A stretch of 64,000 nucleotides of DNA. Source: Alphaproteobacteria bacterium (GTDB lineage: Bacteria > Pseudomonadota > Alphaproteobacteria > UBA7985 > JAUIBT01). The stretch covers positions 62,001-126,000 of the forward strand of contig JAUIBT010000003.1 of the NCBI GenBank assembly GCA_030428255.1. Direction: 5' to 3'. Below, in pieces: positions 50,646 to 60,114 of the stretch (positions within the stretch are counted from its first letter, which is position 1; every line of letters begins with the position of its first letter). The notes under the pieces are model-generated. The model made no database searches. It was not told the DNA's origin and saw only the letters and a program-made list of their open reading frames with translations. The translations under genes and the position numbers were made by a program.

Positions 50646-52420
50646 GGGCTGGGAGCGTCCTTCTGAGGGGCAGTTTCAGCGTCCGGTGCAGGTGCGCGCT
50701 CCAAGTGGATGACAAAATGCGCGCCGGGGGTATCGCCGTTTGCAGCACCGTTGCCTGCGGTCAACTTGCCACCGAAGTCGGATATGATGCGATAAGAGAT
50801 GGACAGACCAAGGCCCAGACCTTCGCCCACCCCTTTGGTGGTAAAGAAGGGATCAAAGACCTTGGCCGCGACCTCATCGCTTAGACCCGTACCGTTGTCG
50901 CTGACCGAGATGTAGACCCAACCCTCGTTGTGGCTCACGGCCAGGCGTATAAAGGGGTGCGGCTTGGCGTGGCGTGTAGCTTCAATCGCATTGGAAATCA
51001 GGTTGACGATAACCTGCTGCAGCCGAATTTGGCCCGCGAGTGCCCACAAGGGCTGGTCAGCCGGCAGCAGTTCCAAATGAACCTGTTCGGCCTTCAGGCG
51101 CCCAGCCATGATCTCCAATGCATCGCCCACCACCGCCGAAACCGGTACGACGGACAAGTTCTCGCGCGGCTTGCGGGCGAAATTGCGCAGATGTTTAGAA
51201 ATGGCCGCCAGCCGTTGTACCAAGCTGCGTACCTGTTGCAGGTTGTCCAGGCTGGATTCAAGGTCGTCGCGCTCTAAGAAGACCACGGCATTGTCAACGT
51301 AGGAAGAAATGGCCGCCAGCGGTTGGTTGAACTCGTGGCTCAGGGCAGCCGACATTTGCCCCAGAGCTGCCAGCTTGCTGGTTTGCACCAGGCTGGCTTG
51401 CGCGGTGCGCAGCTCTTGTTCGGTTTGCTTGCGCTCTTCGACTTCATGCGCCAGTTGGGCGTTTGACTGCGAGAGTTGTTGTGTGCGCTGGCGTACCAAG
51501 CGGTCCAGCCGGTCAGCCATGTCGCGAGCGCGCAGGCTCTGGAAGGTGGCCCGCTGGCTGCGCAAAAAAATCCACATGATGCTAGCCGACAACATCAAGG
51601 ACACGGCCATGGTCAGCAGGCCCGAGGTCAAGCCCGTCCAGTGTGCTGGGCTTTGGGGCAGATAGAGTTGAAGGTCCCAACCGAATTGAGGCAGAGAGCT
51701 GGAGAAGGCGCGCATCTGGGCCAAGTCCGCAGCTTGGGAGCGCGACAAGGAGTTGCCAAGCTGCTGAACGCCGCTGTGATTTACCACCTGTACAGGGTAG
51801 GGGGCCAGGGCCCAGATCTGCTCAAGTTGGCTCAGGCCCAGCCCTACCACCAGGGCACCAAGATAGCGGCCATGATCGCGAATGCCGTGCGAAAACAGAT
51901 AGGCGGGTTGCTGGGCAAGGGGTTCCAGGCCCGCAGGTTGGGCGATGAAGGCGCGGCCCAAGCGGCCTTGACGTGGCGCGCTCTTCAAGTCTCCTAGACG
52001 CAGCTCGTCAGCGGTCAGAATTTCGCGCGCAGAGAACAGCCGCTCTTGTTGATCCACCACCACGACGTCGAGGGCGGCGGTCAGACCCGTGAGCCGCTCG
52101 ATGCGTCGTTCCAGTTCAGCGCGGTTGCCTGGCTGATCGGGATCACGCAAAAAGGCGATCATGGTCGGGTGTTCGGAAAAGAGCGCGGGCAAGGGGCGGT
52201 AGCGATCAAAGACCCGCTTGAAAGCCTCAAGTTGCAGCGCAAGCTGAACGCGACCGTTGCGGTCGATTTCGGCCAGGTGCAAGCGCAGCCCTAACACGCC
52301 GACGACGCTGGACATGAGCAGGCCCGCCACCCCCAATGCGAGCGCCAGGGCGGCCGCTTGGCGGCGCATGCGCGCAAAAGCGGCTTGGGCGGGTTCTTGG
52401 CGCACGCTGGCATCGGCCAC
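50642..52420 (-). CDS. dctB: DctB-like sensor histidine kinase
   Basis: This membrane sensor kinase of 592 residues has two membrane helices (about 17-42 and 275-298) flanking a periplasmic double-PAS-like sensor, then a coiled segment, the phospho-histidine in SAALSHEFNQPLAAISSYVD and an ATPase domain (NLISNAIEATRHA, VSDNGTGLSDEVA, FFTTKGVGEGLGLGLS). The start is GTG at 52420 with AAGGGA about seven bases upstream; a longer frame adds 31 unsupported residues. It pairs with the DctD-like regulator and probably senses C4-dicarboxylates. It is divergent from thrC. Confidence 0.92.
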   Translation of the reverse strand: MADASVRQEPAQAAFARMRRQAAALALALGVAGLLMSSVVGVLGLRLHLAEIDRNGRVQLALQLEAFKRVFDRYRPLPALFSEHPTMIAFLRDPDQPGNRAELERRIERLTGLTAALDVVVVDQQERLFSAREILTADELRLGDLKSAPRQGRLGRAFIAQPAGLEPLAQQPAYLFSHGIRDHGRYLGALVVGLGLSQLEQIWALAPYPVQVVNHSGVQQLGNSLSRSQAADLAQMRAFSSSLPQFGWDLQLYLPQSPAHWTGLTSGLLTMAVSLMLSASIMWIFLRSQRATFQSLRARDMADRLDRLVRQRTQQLSQSNAQLAHEVEERKQTEQELRTAQASLVQTSKLAALGQMSAALSHEFNQPLAAISSYVDNAVVFLERDDLESSLDNLQQVRSLVQRLAAISKHLRNFARKPRENLSVVPVSAVVGDALEIMAGRLKAEQVHLELLPADQPLWALAGQIRLQQVIVNLISNAIEATRHAKPHPFIRLAVSHNEGWVYISVSDNGTGLSDEVAAKVFDPFFTTKGVGEGLGLGLSISYRIISDFGGKLTAGNGAANGDTPGAHFVIHLERAPAPDAETAPQKDAPSP

Positions 52421-52654
52421 GATCGGTCCCTTTTGGCAGCTGGTTAGCGTCGGCGGTTTCTGGTCGGCCTTTGGCCTGAGCGCAATGATGTCCCAGCGCA
52501 GTGGCTCTGGCAAGCACGCGACCAGGCAAAGCGCTTGGGGATGCGCAATTTCAGTAAGTTGTGCCTTGAGCCCGCGCGCTGGCTGCTTTAGGTGTGGAGC
52601 GCAATCAAGGGCGCGCTGTCGCCCGATTCTTCCCTGCCAGAAAAGAGGCCAAGC

Positions 52655-54046
52655 ATGCTCTACATCTCAACCCGTGGAAAGGCGCCCGCTTTGGGGTTTG
52701 AGGACACCTTGCTCGGGGGGCTGGCACCCGATGGCGGCCTATATTTTCCAGAGAGCTGGCCGCAGATCTCCCCGGAGCAACTCGCAAGCTGGCGCACGGC
52801 CACTTATGCCGACATTGCCAAGCAAGTCATGGCTCCTTTCGTAGCGGGCAGCATCGAAACCGCAGCCTTTGAGGCCATGGTCGATGAGACCTATGCAGCA
52901 TTTACGCATAAGGCGGTTGCCCCCTTAAAGCAGCTTGATGAACGGGTTTGGTTCATGGAGCTGTTCCACGGCCCGACCCTGGCCTTTAAGGACTATGCCC
53001 TGCAACTGGTTGGGCGCATGTTTGACCACGTTTTGGCCAAACGCGGCCAGCGGCTGACGGTGGTCGGCGCGACCTCGGGCGACACAGGCTCGGCGGCCAT
53101 TGCAGCCTGCGCGGGGCTTGAGAACGTCGATATCACCATTCTGTTCCCCAAAGGCCGCGTGTCGCCGGTGCAACAGCGCCAGATGACCACTGTCGATGCA
53201 AGCAATGTACGCTGCATCGCGCTGGAGGGGACCTTTGATGATTGCCAAGACCGCGTAAAGGACATGTTCAACGACGCTGCCTTCCGCGCTGAGGTCGGCT
53301 TGGGCGCGGTCAACTCGATCAACTGGGGCCGGGTCATGGCGCAAATCGTCTACTACGCCGTGGCCGCCGCGCGTTTGGCCAGCGCTGAGCGGCCGATTGA
53401 TATCAGCGTGCCGACCGGCAACTACGGCAACGTGCTGGCGGGCTATTGCGCCAAGCGCATGGGCTTGCCGATTGCTCGCTTGGGAGTCGCGACCAACCGT
53501 AACGACATCCTGACCCGCTTCCTGGAGCAGGACGACATGTCAATCCGCCCGGTTGAGCCATCTTGGGCGCCGTCAATGGACATCCAGATCAGCTCCAACT
53601 TTGAACGCTACCTGTTCGAGGCCATGGATCGCAATGGCGCGGCGGTGGATGCCGTCATGCGTGACTTCCGAGCCAGCGGCAAGCTGGGCCTGGCGCAGGG
53701 AGTCTGGCAGCTCTGCCACGGTGATTTCCAGGCTTACAAGCTGGACGACGACGGCATTCTTGGTGAAATCAAGCGTGTGATGGATGAAACCGGCGAGGTC
53801 CTGGACCCCCACTCGGTGATCGCGGTGTCGCAAGCGCAAAAAGACCCGCGCTTTGAAAACCCGGTGGTGGCTATGGGCACGGCTCACCCGGCCAAGTTCC
53901 CGGACGCCGTGCAAAGAGCCGTCGGGCTGCGGCCAGGCCTGCCGCCGCATATGGCCGATTTGTTCGATCGTCAAGAACGGTTTGAGGTCATGGCCAATGA
54001 TTTGGGGGCACTGCAAGATTATGTCCGCGCCAACCGGCGCACATAG
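52655..54046 (+). CDS. thrC: Threonine synthase
   Basis: This PLP enzyme of 463 residues converts O-phosphohomoserine to threonine. The start MLYISTRGKAPALGFEDTLL is typical. The PLP lysine is in HGPTLAFKDYALQLVG, and the phosphate-binding glycine-rich loop is VGATSGDTGSAAIAAC. The length matches the bacterial long form (about 460). The ATG at 52655 is used because the protein then begins at the conserved N-terminus; AAGAGG lies close upstream. The M16 peptidase gene follows after 12 bp, an arrangement common in alphaproteobacteria. Confidence 0.96.
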   Translation: MLYISTRGKAPALGFEDTLLGGLAPDGGLYFPESWPQISPEQLASWRTATYADIAKQVMAPFVAGSIETAAFEAMVDETYAAFTHKAVAPLKQLDERVWFMELFHGPTLAFKDYALQLVGRMFDHVLAKRGQRLTVVGATSGDTGSAAIAACAGLENVDITILFPKGRVSPVQQRQMTTVDASNVRCIALEGTFDDCQDRVKDMFNDAAFRAEVGLGAVNSINWGRVMAQIVYYAVAAARLASAERPIDISVPTGNYGNVLAGYCAKRMGLPIARLGVATNRNDILTRFLEQDDMSIRPVEPSWAPSMDIQISSNFERYLFEAMDRNGAAVDAVMRDFRASGKLGLAQGVWQLCHGDFQAYKLDDDGILGEIKRVMDETGEVLDPHSVIAVSQAQKDPRFENPVVAMGTAHPAKFPDAVQRAVGLRPGLPPHMADLFDRQERFEVMANDLGALQDYVRANRRT

Positions 54047-54058
54047 GTCGCCGGGTCG

Positions 54059-55351
54059 ATGCACGATGATATTGTAACCAAGAGACTAGCGAGCGGCGCG
54101 CGTCTGGTTGTTGATCAGCGCCCGCATGCGGCCTCAACTGCTTTGGGCATTTGGGTGACGACCGGCTCGCGCGATGAAAGCGAGGCACAGTCGGGCTTGG
54201 CGCACGCGCTGGAGCACATGGCCTTCAAAGGTTCAGACCAACGCAGCGGAGAGGAGATCGCGAGGGCGATTGATGCTGTTGGCGGCGAGCTTGATGCCTA
54301 CACTAGCCGTGAGGCTACCGCCTTCTATGCCCAAGTGCTGCCTGAGGATCTGGATCTGGGGTTGGATCTGGTGGCTGACCTGGCTTTGCGCCCGGCGTTG
54401 CGCGCTGAAGACTGGCAGCTTGAAGCGGATGTCATCTGCCACGAGATCGCACAAACGCTGGATACGCCCGACGACATATTGTTCGATTATTTCCAAGAGA
54501 CCTGCTATCCGGGGCACGCTCTAGGGCGCTCGATCTTGGGCAGCGAGGCCAGCGTTCAGGCCTTGAGTATTGAGGATTTTAAGACCTTCCGTGCGCAGCA
54601 CTACGGGCCTGAGAATTTGATCTTTGCGGCCTCGGGCCCTTTGGACATGGTGCGGTTTGAGGCGGCTGTCGCGGCCCAGCTCGACGGCCCGTCACAGGAG
54701 CCTAGTGCCCAGCCCAGGATCTCTGATAGTCCCCTCAATTTTGCACCTGAGTTTACACCTGGACGCTTCTTGCAAAGTCGGGCCATGGAGCAAGCGCAAG
54801 TTGTCATTGGCTGGCCCTCGGTGGCGCAAAGCGACCCTGGCTCTTACGCCTACGTTTTGCTGAGCCATATGCTGGGCTACGGCGGGGCCTCGCATTTGTT
54901 CATGGACATACGTGAGCGACGCGGGTTGGCTTATATGGTTTATGCCTCCAGCCAGTTCTTCAGCGATGCGGGGCAGCTCTATGTGCACGCCAGCACGGGC
55001 GCAGGGCAGGTCCCAGCCTATTTACAGGCGGTGGGCGAGGTGTTGCGTGCGCTGCCGGGACTGTTGACTGAAAGCGACTTGCAGCGTGCCAAGGCCCAGT
55101 TTCGCGCTGGAACCTTGATGGCGCGCGATTCGGTGACCGCCAACGTGCGGGCCGTGGCGCATCACTTGGCCTGGGCTGAGGAACCCAAGCGGCTGGACGA
55201 AATACTGGCGCAGGTGGAAGCCATCAGCCTGACGGACATTCGCGCGCTGGCCGAGCGGCTGAGCGCGAAGCCTGCACTGACAGCAATTGCACCCAAAGGC
55301 GTGATGTCAGCCTTGGAAGATTGGCACGAGGGGTTTGGCGAGGGGACTTGA
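54059..55351 (+). CDS. M16-family zinc peptidase (mitochondrial processing peptidase-like)
   Basis: This protein of 430 residues has the inverted zinc motif HALEHMAFKG (His, Glu and His) near residue 50, with the third ligand glutamate in EADVICHEIAQTLDTPDD. The C-terminal half is the usual second, non-catalytic M16 domain. It resembles bacterial homologues of the processing peptidase beta subunit. No signal peptide is visible, so it is predicted to be cytoplasmic. The start is the ATG 12 bp after thrC. Substrates are unknown. Confidence 0.94.
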   Translation: MHDDIVTKRLASGARLVVDQRPHAASTALGIWVTTGSRDESEAQSGLAHALEHMAFKGSDQRSGEEIARAIDAVGGELDAYTSREATAFYAQVLPEDLDLGLDLVADLALRPALRAEDWQLEADVICHEIAQTLDTPDDILFDYFQETCYPGHALGRSILGSEASVQALSIEDFKTFRAQHYGPENLIFAASGPLDMVRFEAAVAAQLDGPSQEPSAQPRISDSPLNFAPEFTPGRFLQSRAMEQAQVVIGWPSVAQSDPGSYAYVLLSHMLGYGGASHLFMDIRERRGLAYMVYASSQFFSDAGQLYVHASTGAGQVPAYLQAVGEVLRALPGLLTESDLQRAKAQFRAGTLMARDSVTANVRAVAHHLAWAEEPKRLDEILAQVEAISLTDIRALAERLSAKPALTAIAPKGVMSALEDWHEGFGEGT

Positions 55352-55407
55352 TGGGGGATTTGATGGTCGCGTCAAAGTCACGCGTGCCCGGCGCTCAAAT
55401 CTAAATC

Positions 55408-56220
55408 TTAGATCTTTTCCAGATTACCCGGCTGAATGCCGGTCACGATAACCGACGGTCGCCCGGCCTCTGGGCCTTGCTCGCGGACAAAGAAGTAGGT
55501 CGGGGTTTTGCCCGGTTGCGGCGGCGGCATCATATAGACCGACGAGCAAATCGCGGGGCCGCCCAAATCATAGCAAAGCTGGTTCGAATAGGCGAACCAA
55601 GAGCCCAAGAAGCGCTTGCCGCGCGCGCTGACGCGCAGCTCAAGGTTTTCAGCAAAAAAGCCGACTTGGCGATCATTGTTACCGCTGACAGAGGTCGAAT
55701 AGACCGTGTTGCCCGCAAACAGTTTGTTAATTTGCGTGTCGTTCAGGCGGTACTGAGGCTGGATTGACCCCAAAATCGACGGGCCAGAGTTGGCGGTCTG
55801 ATAGCCCGGTGGCGGGAACTGCCCGGGCGCACCGGCTTGCGCGCCGCTGTTGCCAGGGATGGCGCTGGCGGCTTGTTGCAGGGGCTGTGTTTCAGGAATG
55901 CCCTGGGTGCCTTGATAGCTGGGGGTCGCGGTAGGGCCGTAAGGTGGAGCAATGTAGCCCATGTTGGTCTGGCCACCCGCTGCGTTTTGCTGCAAGTAGG
56001 CCTGGCTGCCCGCGTACTGTGTGGGTTGGCTCGGGTTGGCTTGGTCCGCCACGGCCACGTCCTGGCTGTCTGCTGGTTTGTTGCGGTTGACGCTGCCAAT
56101 ACCGCTGCGCAAGTTCGAGTAGATTTGCGCTTCCAGCGGTGTGGCATCTTCGGGCGGCTCACAGGCTGTCAGCGCGAGCAAAGCGCTTACCGAGACAATA
56201 GCAGTGCCAAACTTATTCAT
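55408..56220 (-). CDS. Lipoprotein of unknown function
   Basis: This is a predicted lipoprotein of 270 residues: MNKFGTAIVSVSALLALTAC ends in the lipobox LTAC, with acylation at Cys20 and EPPEDATP after it. The middle part (about 40-150) is rich in Gln, Pro, Gly and Ala and looks disordered. The C-terminal part (about 165-270) appears globular (YRLNDTQINKLFAGNTVYST, GFFAENLELRVSARGKRFLG, WFAYSNQLCYDLG) and ends in a Pro-rich loop. It is reminiscent of small alphaproteobacterial secreted proteins that react to food additives or envelope stress, but I do not recognise the family. The ATG at 56220 is chosen because the lipoprotein signal begins there. Confidence 0.85.
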   Translation of the reverse strand: MNKFGTAIVSVSALLALTACEPPEDATPLEAQIYSNLRSGIGSVNRNKPADSQDVAVADQANPSQPTQYAGSQAYLQQNAAGGQTNMGYIAPPYGPTATPSYQGTQGIPETQPLQQAASAIPGNSGAQAGAPGQFPPPGYQTANSGPSILGSIQPQYRLNDTQINKLFAGNTVYSTSVSGNNDRQVGFFAENLELRVSARGKRFLGSWFAYSNQLCYDLGGPAICSSVYMMPPPQPGKTPTYFFVREQGPEAGRPSVIVTGIQPGNLEKI

Positions 56221-56514
56221 CTTATCCACGCGTGTTGTGCGACCCAGGGTTGATAGAGGGGCAATGTTTCCATTACGCTCCATGCCCTTTTGTGTGTGCA
56301 AAACGCAAGAGCAGGCGTCAAGGGGCAAAGAAGCTCGTTTCTCTCCTAGCGCGAATGGGGCGTTCGATTGTGGCCTCTTTTGGACGATTTTGGCGAATTT
56401 GAGCGTCGCTTGTGGATTGGGCTTGCCAAACTTGGGTGGTTTGAGCTTACTGCTGCGCACTCCCAAATAGACCTGGCAAACCGGGCGTTGGGACATGCGA
56501 TCGAGGGGAAATGC

Positions 56515-57348
56515 ATGCCAGCAGAGCTTCTGCACACAGATGTCTATCTTCCAGGACAACCCAAGGGTGCCGCTAAGCAGCGCCCCTTTCAGGCCCACGA
56601 CCGGCCTTTGGTGTTCCTGCACGGCTTGGGTTCAAACGGGCGCGACTGGAAGTACCAAATTGAGCACTTCAGCAAACTTGTGCCTTTGGTGACGATCGAC
56701 TTGCGCGGCCATGGCAACAGCGCTGGCCACGACGGCGATTTCTCAATCCCGCAATTCCGCGATGACGTGGTGCACACACTCGATCAGTTGGGTGTTTGCC
56801 GGGCGCATCTGGTTGGTTTGTCGCTGGGCGGGGCGGTGGCGACCGATATTGCGCTGGAGTATCCAGGCCGAGTCGCATCTCTGACCTTGGTCAACGCGCC
56901 GATGGAGCTGAAGCCGCACTCGCTAAAGGACCTGTTTATGGGGGCTCAGCGTTTGGCCATGGCACTGTTTTGCTCGCGCGCCTATCTGGCAAGAATCATG
57001 GGCGACAAGCTGTTTCCCAAGCCCGAACAAGAAAGTTTGCGCCTGGCCTTGACTGAGAGTTTTGAGGGGCTCAATCGCCTCGCTTATGTCCGCACGCTCC
57101 TGTCGCTCGCACGGCTCAACCTGCGTGATCGTTTGAGCGACCTGCGGATGCCGACCTTGGTGGTCAGCGGCGACCGCGACTACTGGCCGGTGGCGGAAAA
57201 AGAGGCCGACGCCAAGCGCATTCCTGACGGTGCCTTTGTGGTGATCGAGGATTCTGGCCACGCGACGCCCGCGGACCAACCCGCGCGCTTTAACGACCAC
57301 CTCAGCGCCTTCTTGCGTCGCTTCCAAGGTCGTCTGCCGCTACTCTAG
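56515..57348 (+). CDS. Alpha/beta hydrolase
   Basis: This protein of 277 residues has the alpha/beta hydrolase fold. Blocks are LVFLHGLGSNGRDWKYQIEH (oxyanion hole), IDLRGHGNSAGH, the nucleophile elbow LVGLSLGGAVATDIAL (GLSLG), an acid in VVSGDRDYW and the histidine in EDSGHATPADQP. The ATG at 56515 has GAGGGGA upstream. It resembles 3-oxoadipate enol-lactonase-type esterases, but no aromatic pathway genes are near. Divergent from the lipoprotein gene. Confidence 0.9.
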   Translation: MPAELLHTDVYLPGQPKGAAKQRPFQAHDRPLVFLHGLGSNGRDWKYQIEHFSKLVPLVTIDLRGHGNSAGHDGDFSIPQFRDDVVHTLDQLGVCRAHLVGLSLGGAVATDIALEYPGRVASLTLVNAPMELKPHSLKDLFMGAQRLAMALFCSRAYLARIMGDKLFPKPEQESLRLALTESFEGLNRLAYVRTLLSLARLNLRDRLSDLRMPTLVVSGDRDYWPVAEKEADAKRIPDGAFVVIEDSGHATPADQPARFNDHLSAFLRRFQGRLPLL

Positions 57349-57417
57349 GCTTCGGTGCTTGGTCGGGCGGGCCATACAGGCAGCGCCCAAAACGTTGTTA
57401 CTATAAAGGCTTGGCCC

Positions 57418-58350
57418 ATGTTTCGGGTTGAATTTAGGATGGGGGCCCTGGACTGGGCGATCCTGGGTGTTTTGTCCTTGCTGTGGGGCAGCTCCTTCTT
57501 TTGGACCACCTTGGCGCTGCAAGCCGTCGCGCCCGCTTGGATCGTGGCGGCGCGCTTGATTATGGCGGCGCTGTTTCTGCTGGTTTATCTCAAGGCCACC
57601 GGGCGTCGCCTGCCGACCCATTTGGCCGATTGGCGCGCCTTGGCGACTATGGGGCTGCTTTCAAACTTCATTCCCTTTACGGCCTACACCGTGTCTCAGA
57701 TCTATATTGATTCGGCCATGGCCGCGGTCTTGAACGCCTTTACGCCCCTATCGGTGCTGGTTTTGAGCCAGATTTTCAGCCTGGAAGACCGCATGACTTG
57801 GAGCAACACCATCGGCTCGCTGTTGGGGATTTCCGGGGTCGGCTTGATGATGTTGCCGAGTTTACAGGGCCAGGGTTGGGCGCAAGCAATCGGCGTTGGT
57901 TTTGCTCTTATCGCAGCTCTGTTCTACGCTATTGGATCATTGTTTGCCCGACGGCACACGCGGCTGGAGCCGCCTGTCATGGCCACAGGCATGCTGTGCT
58001 TTGCAGCACTTTACGCCCTGCCGGTCGCTTTGCTGAGCAGTGGCGGCCTGCCCGTCGTACCGCCCCTGCCGCTGGTTGGCGCGCTGGTAATGTTGGGGCT
58101 GTTTTCGACCGCCATAGCCTATCTCTTGTTCTTTACACTTCTGGGGCGGGTTGGCCCGGCGAACTCCTCGACCGTCGCACTCCTGCTTCCGGTGACGGCG
58201 ATGTTGCTGGGGGTTCTGGTGCTAGGCGAGCGCTTCACCACCCTTAACATGCTTGCAATGGCGCTGGTGTTTGCTGGTCTGATCTTTATCGACGGCAAGA
58301 CGCCGCGTTGGCTGGTCAAGCGGCTGTTTCGCCCGGCCGTCGCTGGCTGA
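57418..58350 (+). CDS. EamA-family (DMT superfamily) membrane transporter
   Basis: This inner-membrane protein of 310 residues has ten predicted helices in two EamA repeats. The first repeat includes LSLLWGSSFFWTTLALQAVA and the tail AVLNAFTPLSVLVLSQIFSL; the second includes GPANSSTVALLLPVTAMLLG and VLGERFTTLNMLAMALVFAG, typical ends of each repeat. Such proteins export metabolites or amino acids. The start is the ATG at 57418 with a weak AAAGG site; the ATG at 57439 is possible. The substrate is unknown. Confidence 0.92.
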   Translation: MFRVEFRMGALDWAILGVLSLLWGSSFFWTTLALQAVAPAWIVAARLIMAALFLLVYLKATGRRLPTHLADWRALATMGLLSNFIPFTAYTVSQIYIDSAMAAVLNAFTPLSVLVLSQIFSLEDRMTWSNTIGSLLGISGVGLMMLPSLQGQGWAQAIGVGFALIAALFYAIGSLFARRHTRLEPPVMATGMLCFAALYALPVALLSSGGLPVVPPLPLVGALVMLGLFSTAIAYLLFFTLLGRVGPANSSTVALLLPVTAMLLGVLVLGERFTTLNMLAMALVFAGLIFIDGKTPRWLVKRLFRPAVAG

Positions 58351-58367
58351 CGCTGTGAATTGCGATA

Positions 58368-60059
58368 TCAGACCCGCAAGACGCCGCGCGCGCTGGGCAC
58401 CAGCGGGAAGACAAGCTCAAAGCAAGCCCCGCCTTGGTCGGGCAGATAGCGGATTTGTCCGCCGATGCCTTCCAGCAGTGATTTGACCAGCGACAGGCCT
58501 AGGCCGGTGCCGCCTTGTGGGCGGTCGGTGGTAAAGAAGGGCTCGAAGATCTTGGGCTGATTGGCCAGCGACACGCCAGGGCCGTTGTCCAAGAAAACTA
58601 GCGTCACCTGGGTCGCGCCCTGGGCACCGGGCCGCGCCGAAAGCCGGAAAGGTTGGCGGTCCGAGGACAGGCTGATTTGAAGCTGGGTCGCGCCGTGCTG
58701 GAAGGCATTTTCGACCAAGTTCTTAATGATCGCATACAAATCGTCCTCCGACAGGGGCACCCGCAGCCGACCCGCGCTTAGGTCCTCGGGGTCGATGAGG
58801 TCGATGGCGGCGTATTGCTGCAAGTTAAAGGTCAACACGTCGCTGAGGCTCGCGGTGTTGGTCGATCGTCCCTTGTCAGCTTCCGCGCGCGCGAGCTCCA
58901 AGATCGAGCCTACGATACGGGTGAGGCGATCCACGTCCTGATAGAGGTTGGTTAAGAACTGCTTCTGGCGCTCAGGCGGCATGTCGGCGTGGTCTTGCAT
59001 CAGCTCAATCGCACCACGCATCGAGGTCAGCGGCGACTTGAGCTCGTGGCTCAACTGGGCGGCAAAGGAGCGAATGTAGTCAGTGCGCTGCTCCAAGCTG
59101 TCGGCCATGGAGGTCATAGCCTGCGACAGTTCGGCGATTTCGCGCGTCACGGGGTGGGGTAGGGGCTGGACGGCCCCAATCTCACCGCGTCGCGAGCGGC
59201 GGGTCTGGGCGATCAGCGTCTGAACTGGTTGGGAAATGGTGAAGGAGGTAAAAAGCGATAGCATGACGATGGTCGCCATGATCACCACCACGGCGGCGAA
59301 CACCTGCAGGCCTTTGCCCTTAAAGGCGGTGATCAGCGTGATCGGGGTTTTGTGCAACAGAACCGCGCCCAGCAGCCCCTCATCGTTGAGGATCGGCAGC
59401 GCCAAGTGAACGTCCAGGTTGGCCGAGCGGCTGAAAAAGCTGAGCCAGGCGGGGATTTTGGCCTTGTCGTTGGGTTGGCGGCGCAGCACAGCGCTGGTGC
59501 GACCGGACAGGGCGTCGATAATTTCTTCGCGGTGGCGCAACGACACGCCGATGTCCAAACTGGTCGAGGCGATGACCTGGCCCGCAGCGTCCACCACGTC
59601 GATTTCTGCGCCCGTCACTTCCAGGCTCTTTTGCAAGATGGGGTGCATGACCGCGCCGGCGTAGTAGGCCAACAACGGCGGATCCACCGACATTGGTACC
59701 GCGAGCGGCGGCGAATCCAACAGCTTGACGCTGGCAAGATCAAGCTGCGGGGTCAGGGTCGGCAGCACTGATTTGCTCAGCGTATCGACTGGCTTAATGA
59801 GCTGCTTAAAGTCGTCTTCATCAATGGCCAGGCGGCGAGTGGTGGCCTCATAGGTGGCGGCGATCAACACGCCTTGCGTAATCAGGCCGCTCTCGGTCTG
59901 GCGCAGCAGCGAGGACTCATAGACCCTCAGCAGCAAGAAACCTGCAACCGGCAAAGCCAGAACCAGCACGTTGACACTGAACAGGATGAAGGCCAGGCGC
60001 GGACGCCAAGCCGTCAGTGGCCGTGTCGGTAGCAGGCGGTGCAGCCAGGTGATGAGCAA
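58368..60059 (-). CDS. Sensor histidine kinase (CreC/ChvG-like layout)
   Basis: This membrane kinase of 563 residues has helices at about 22-44 and 250-275, a periplasmic sensor between them (with PMSVDPPLLAYYAGAVMHPI), a HAMP linker, the phospho-histidine in FAAQLSHELKSPLTSMRGAI and an ATPase domain (NLVENAFQHGATQ, FLDNGPGVS, RPQGGTGLGLSLVKS). It lies 55 bp after the OmpR-type regulator and is co-transcribed with it. The stimulus is unknown. The layout resembles CreC and ChvG kinases, but the family is not certain. Confidence 0.92.
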   Translation of the reverse strand: MLITWLHRLLPTRPLTAWRPRLAFILFSVNVLVLALPVAGFLLLRVYESSLLRQTESGLITQGVLIAATYEATTRRLAIDEDDFKQLIKPVDTLSKSVLPTLTPQLDLASVKLLDSPPLAVPMSVDPPLLAYYAGAVMHPILQKSLEVTGAEIDVVDAAGQVIASTSLDIGVSLRHREEIIDALSGRTSAVLRRQPNDKAKIPAWLSFFSRSANLDVHLALPILNDEGLLGAVLLHKTPITLITAFKGKGLQVFAAVVVIMATIVMLSLFTSFTISQPVQTLIAQTRRSRRGEIGAVQPLPHPVTREIAELSQAMTSMADSLEQRTDYIRSFAAQLSHELKSPLTSMRGAIELMQDHADMPPERQKQFLTNLYQDVDRLTRIVGSILELARAEADKGRSTNTASLSDVLTFNLQQYAAIDLIDPEDLSAGRLRVPLSEDDLYAIIKNLVENAFQHGATQLQISLSSDRQPFRLSARPGAQGATQVTLVFLDNGPGVSLANQPKIFEPFFTTDRPQGGTGLGLSLVKSLLEGIGGQIRYLPDQGGACFELVFPLVPSARGVLRV

Positions 60060-60114
60060 AACGGACGCTCCGGTCTAGATCGCGAGGGCGGGAGTGACGG
60101 CGCAGAGCCAGGGC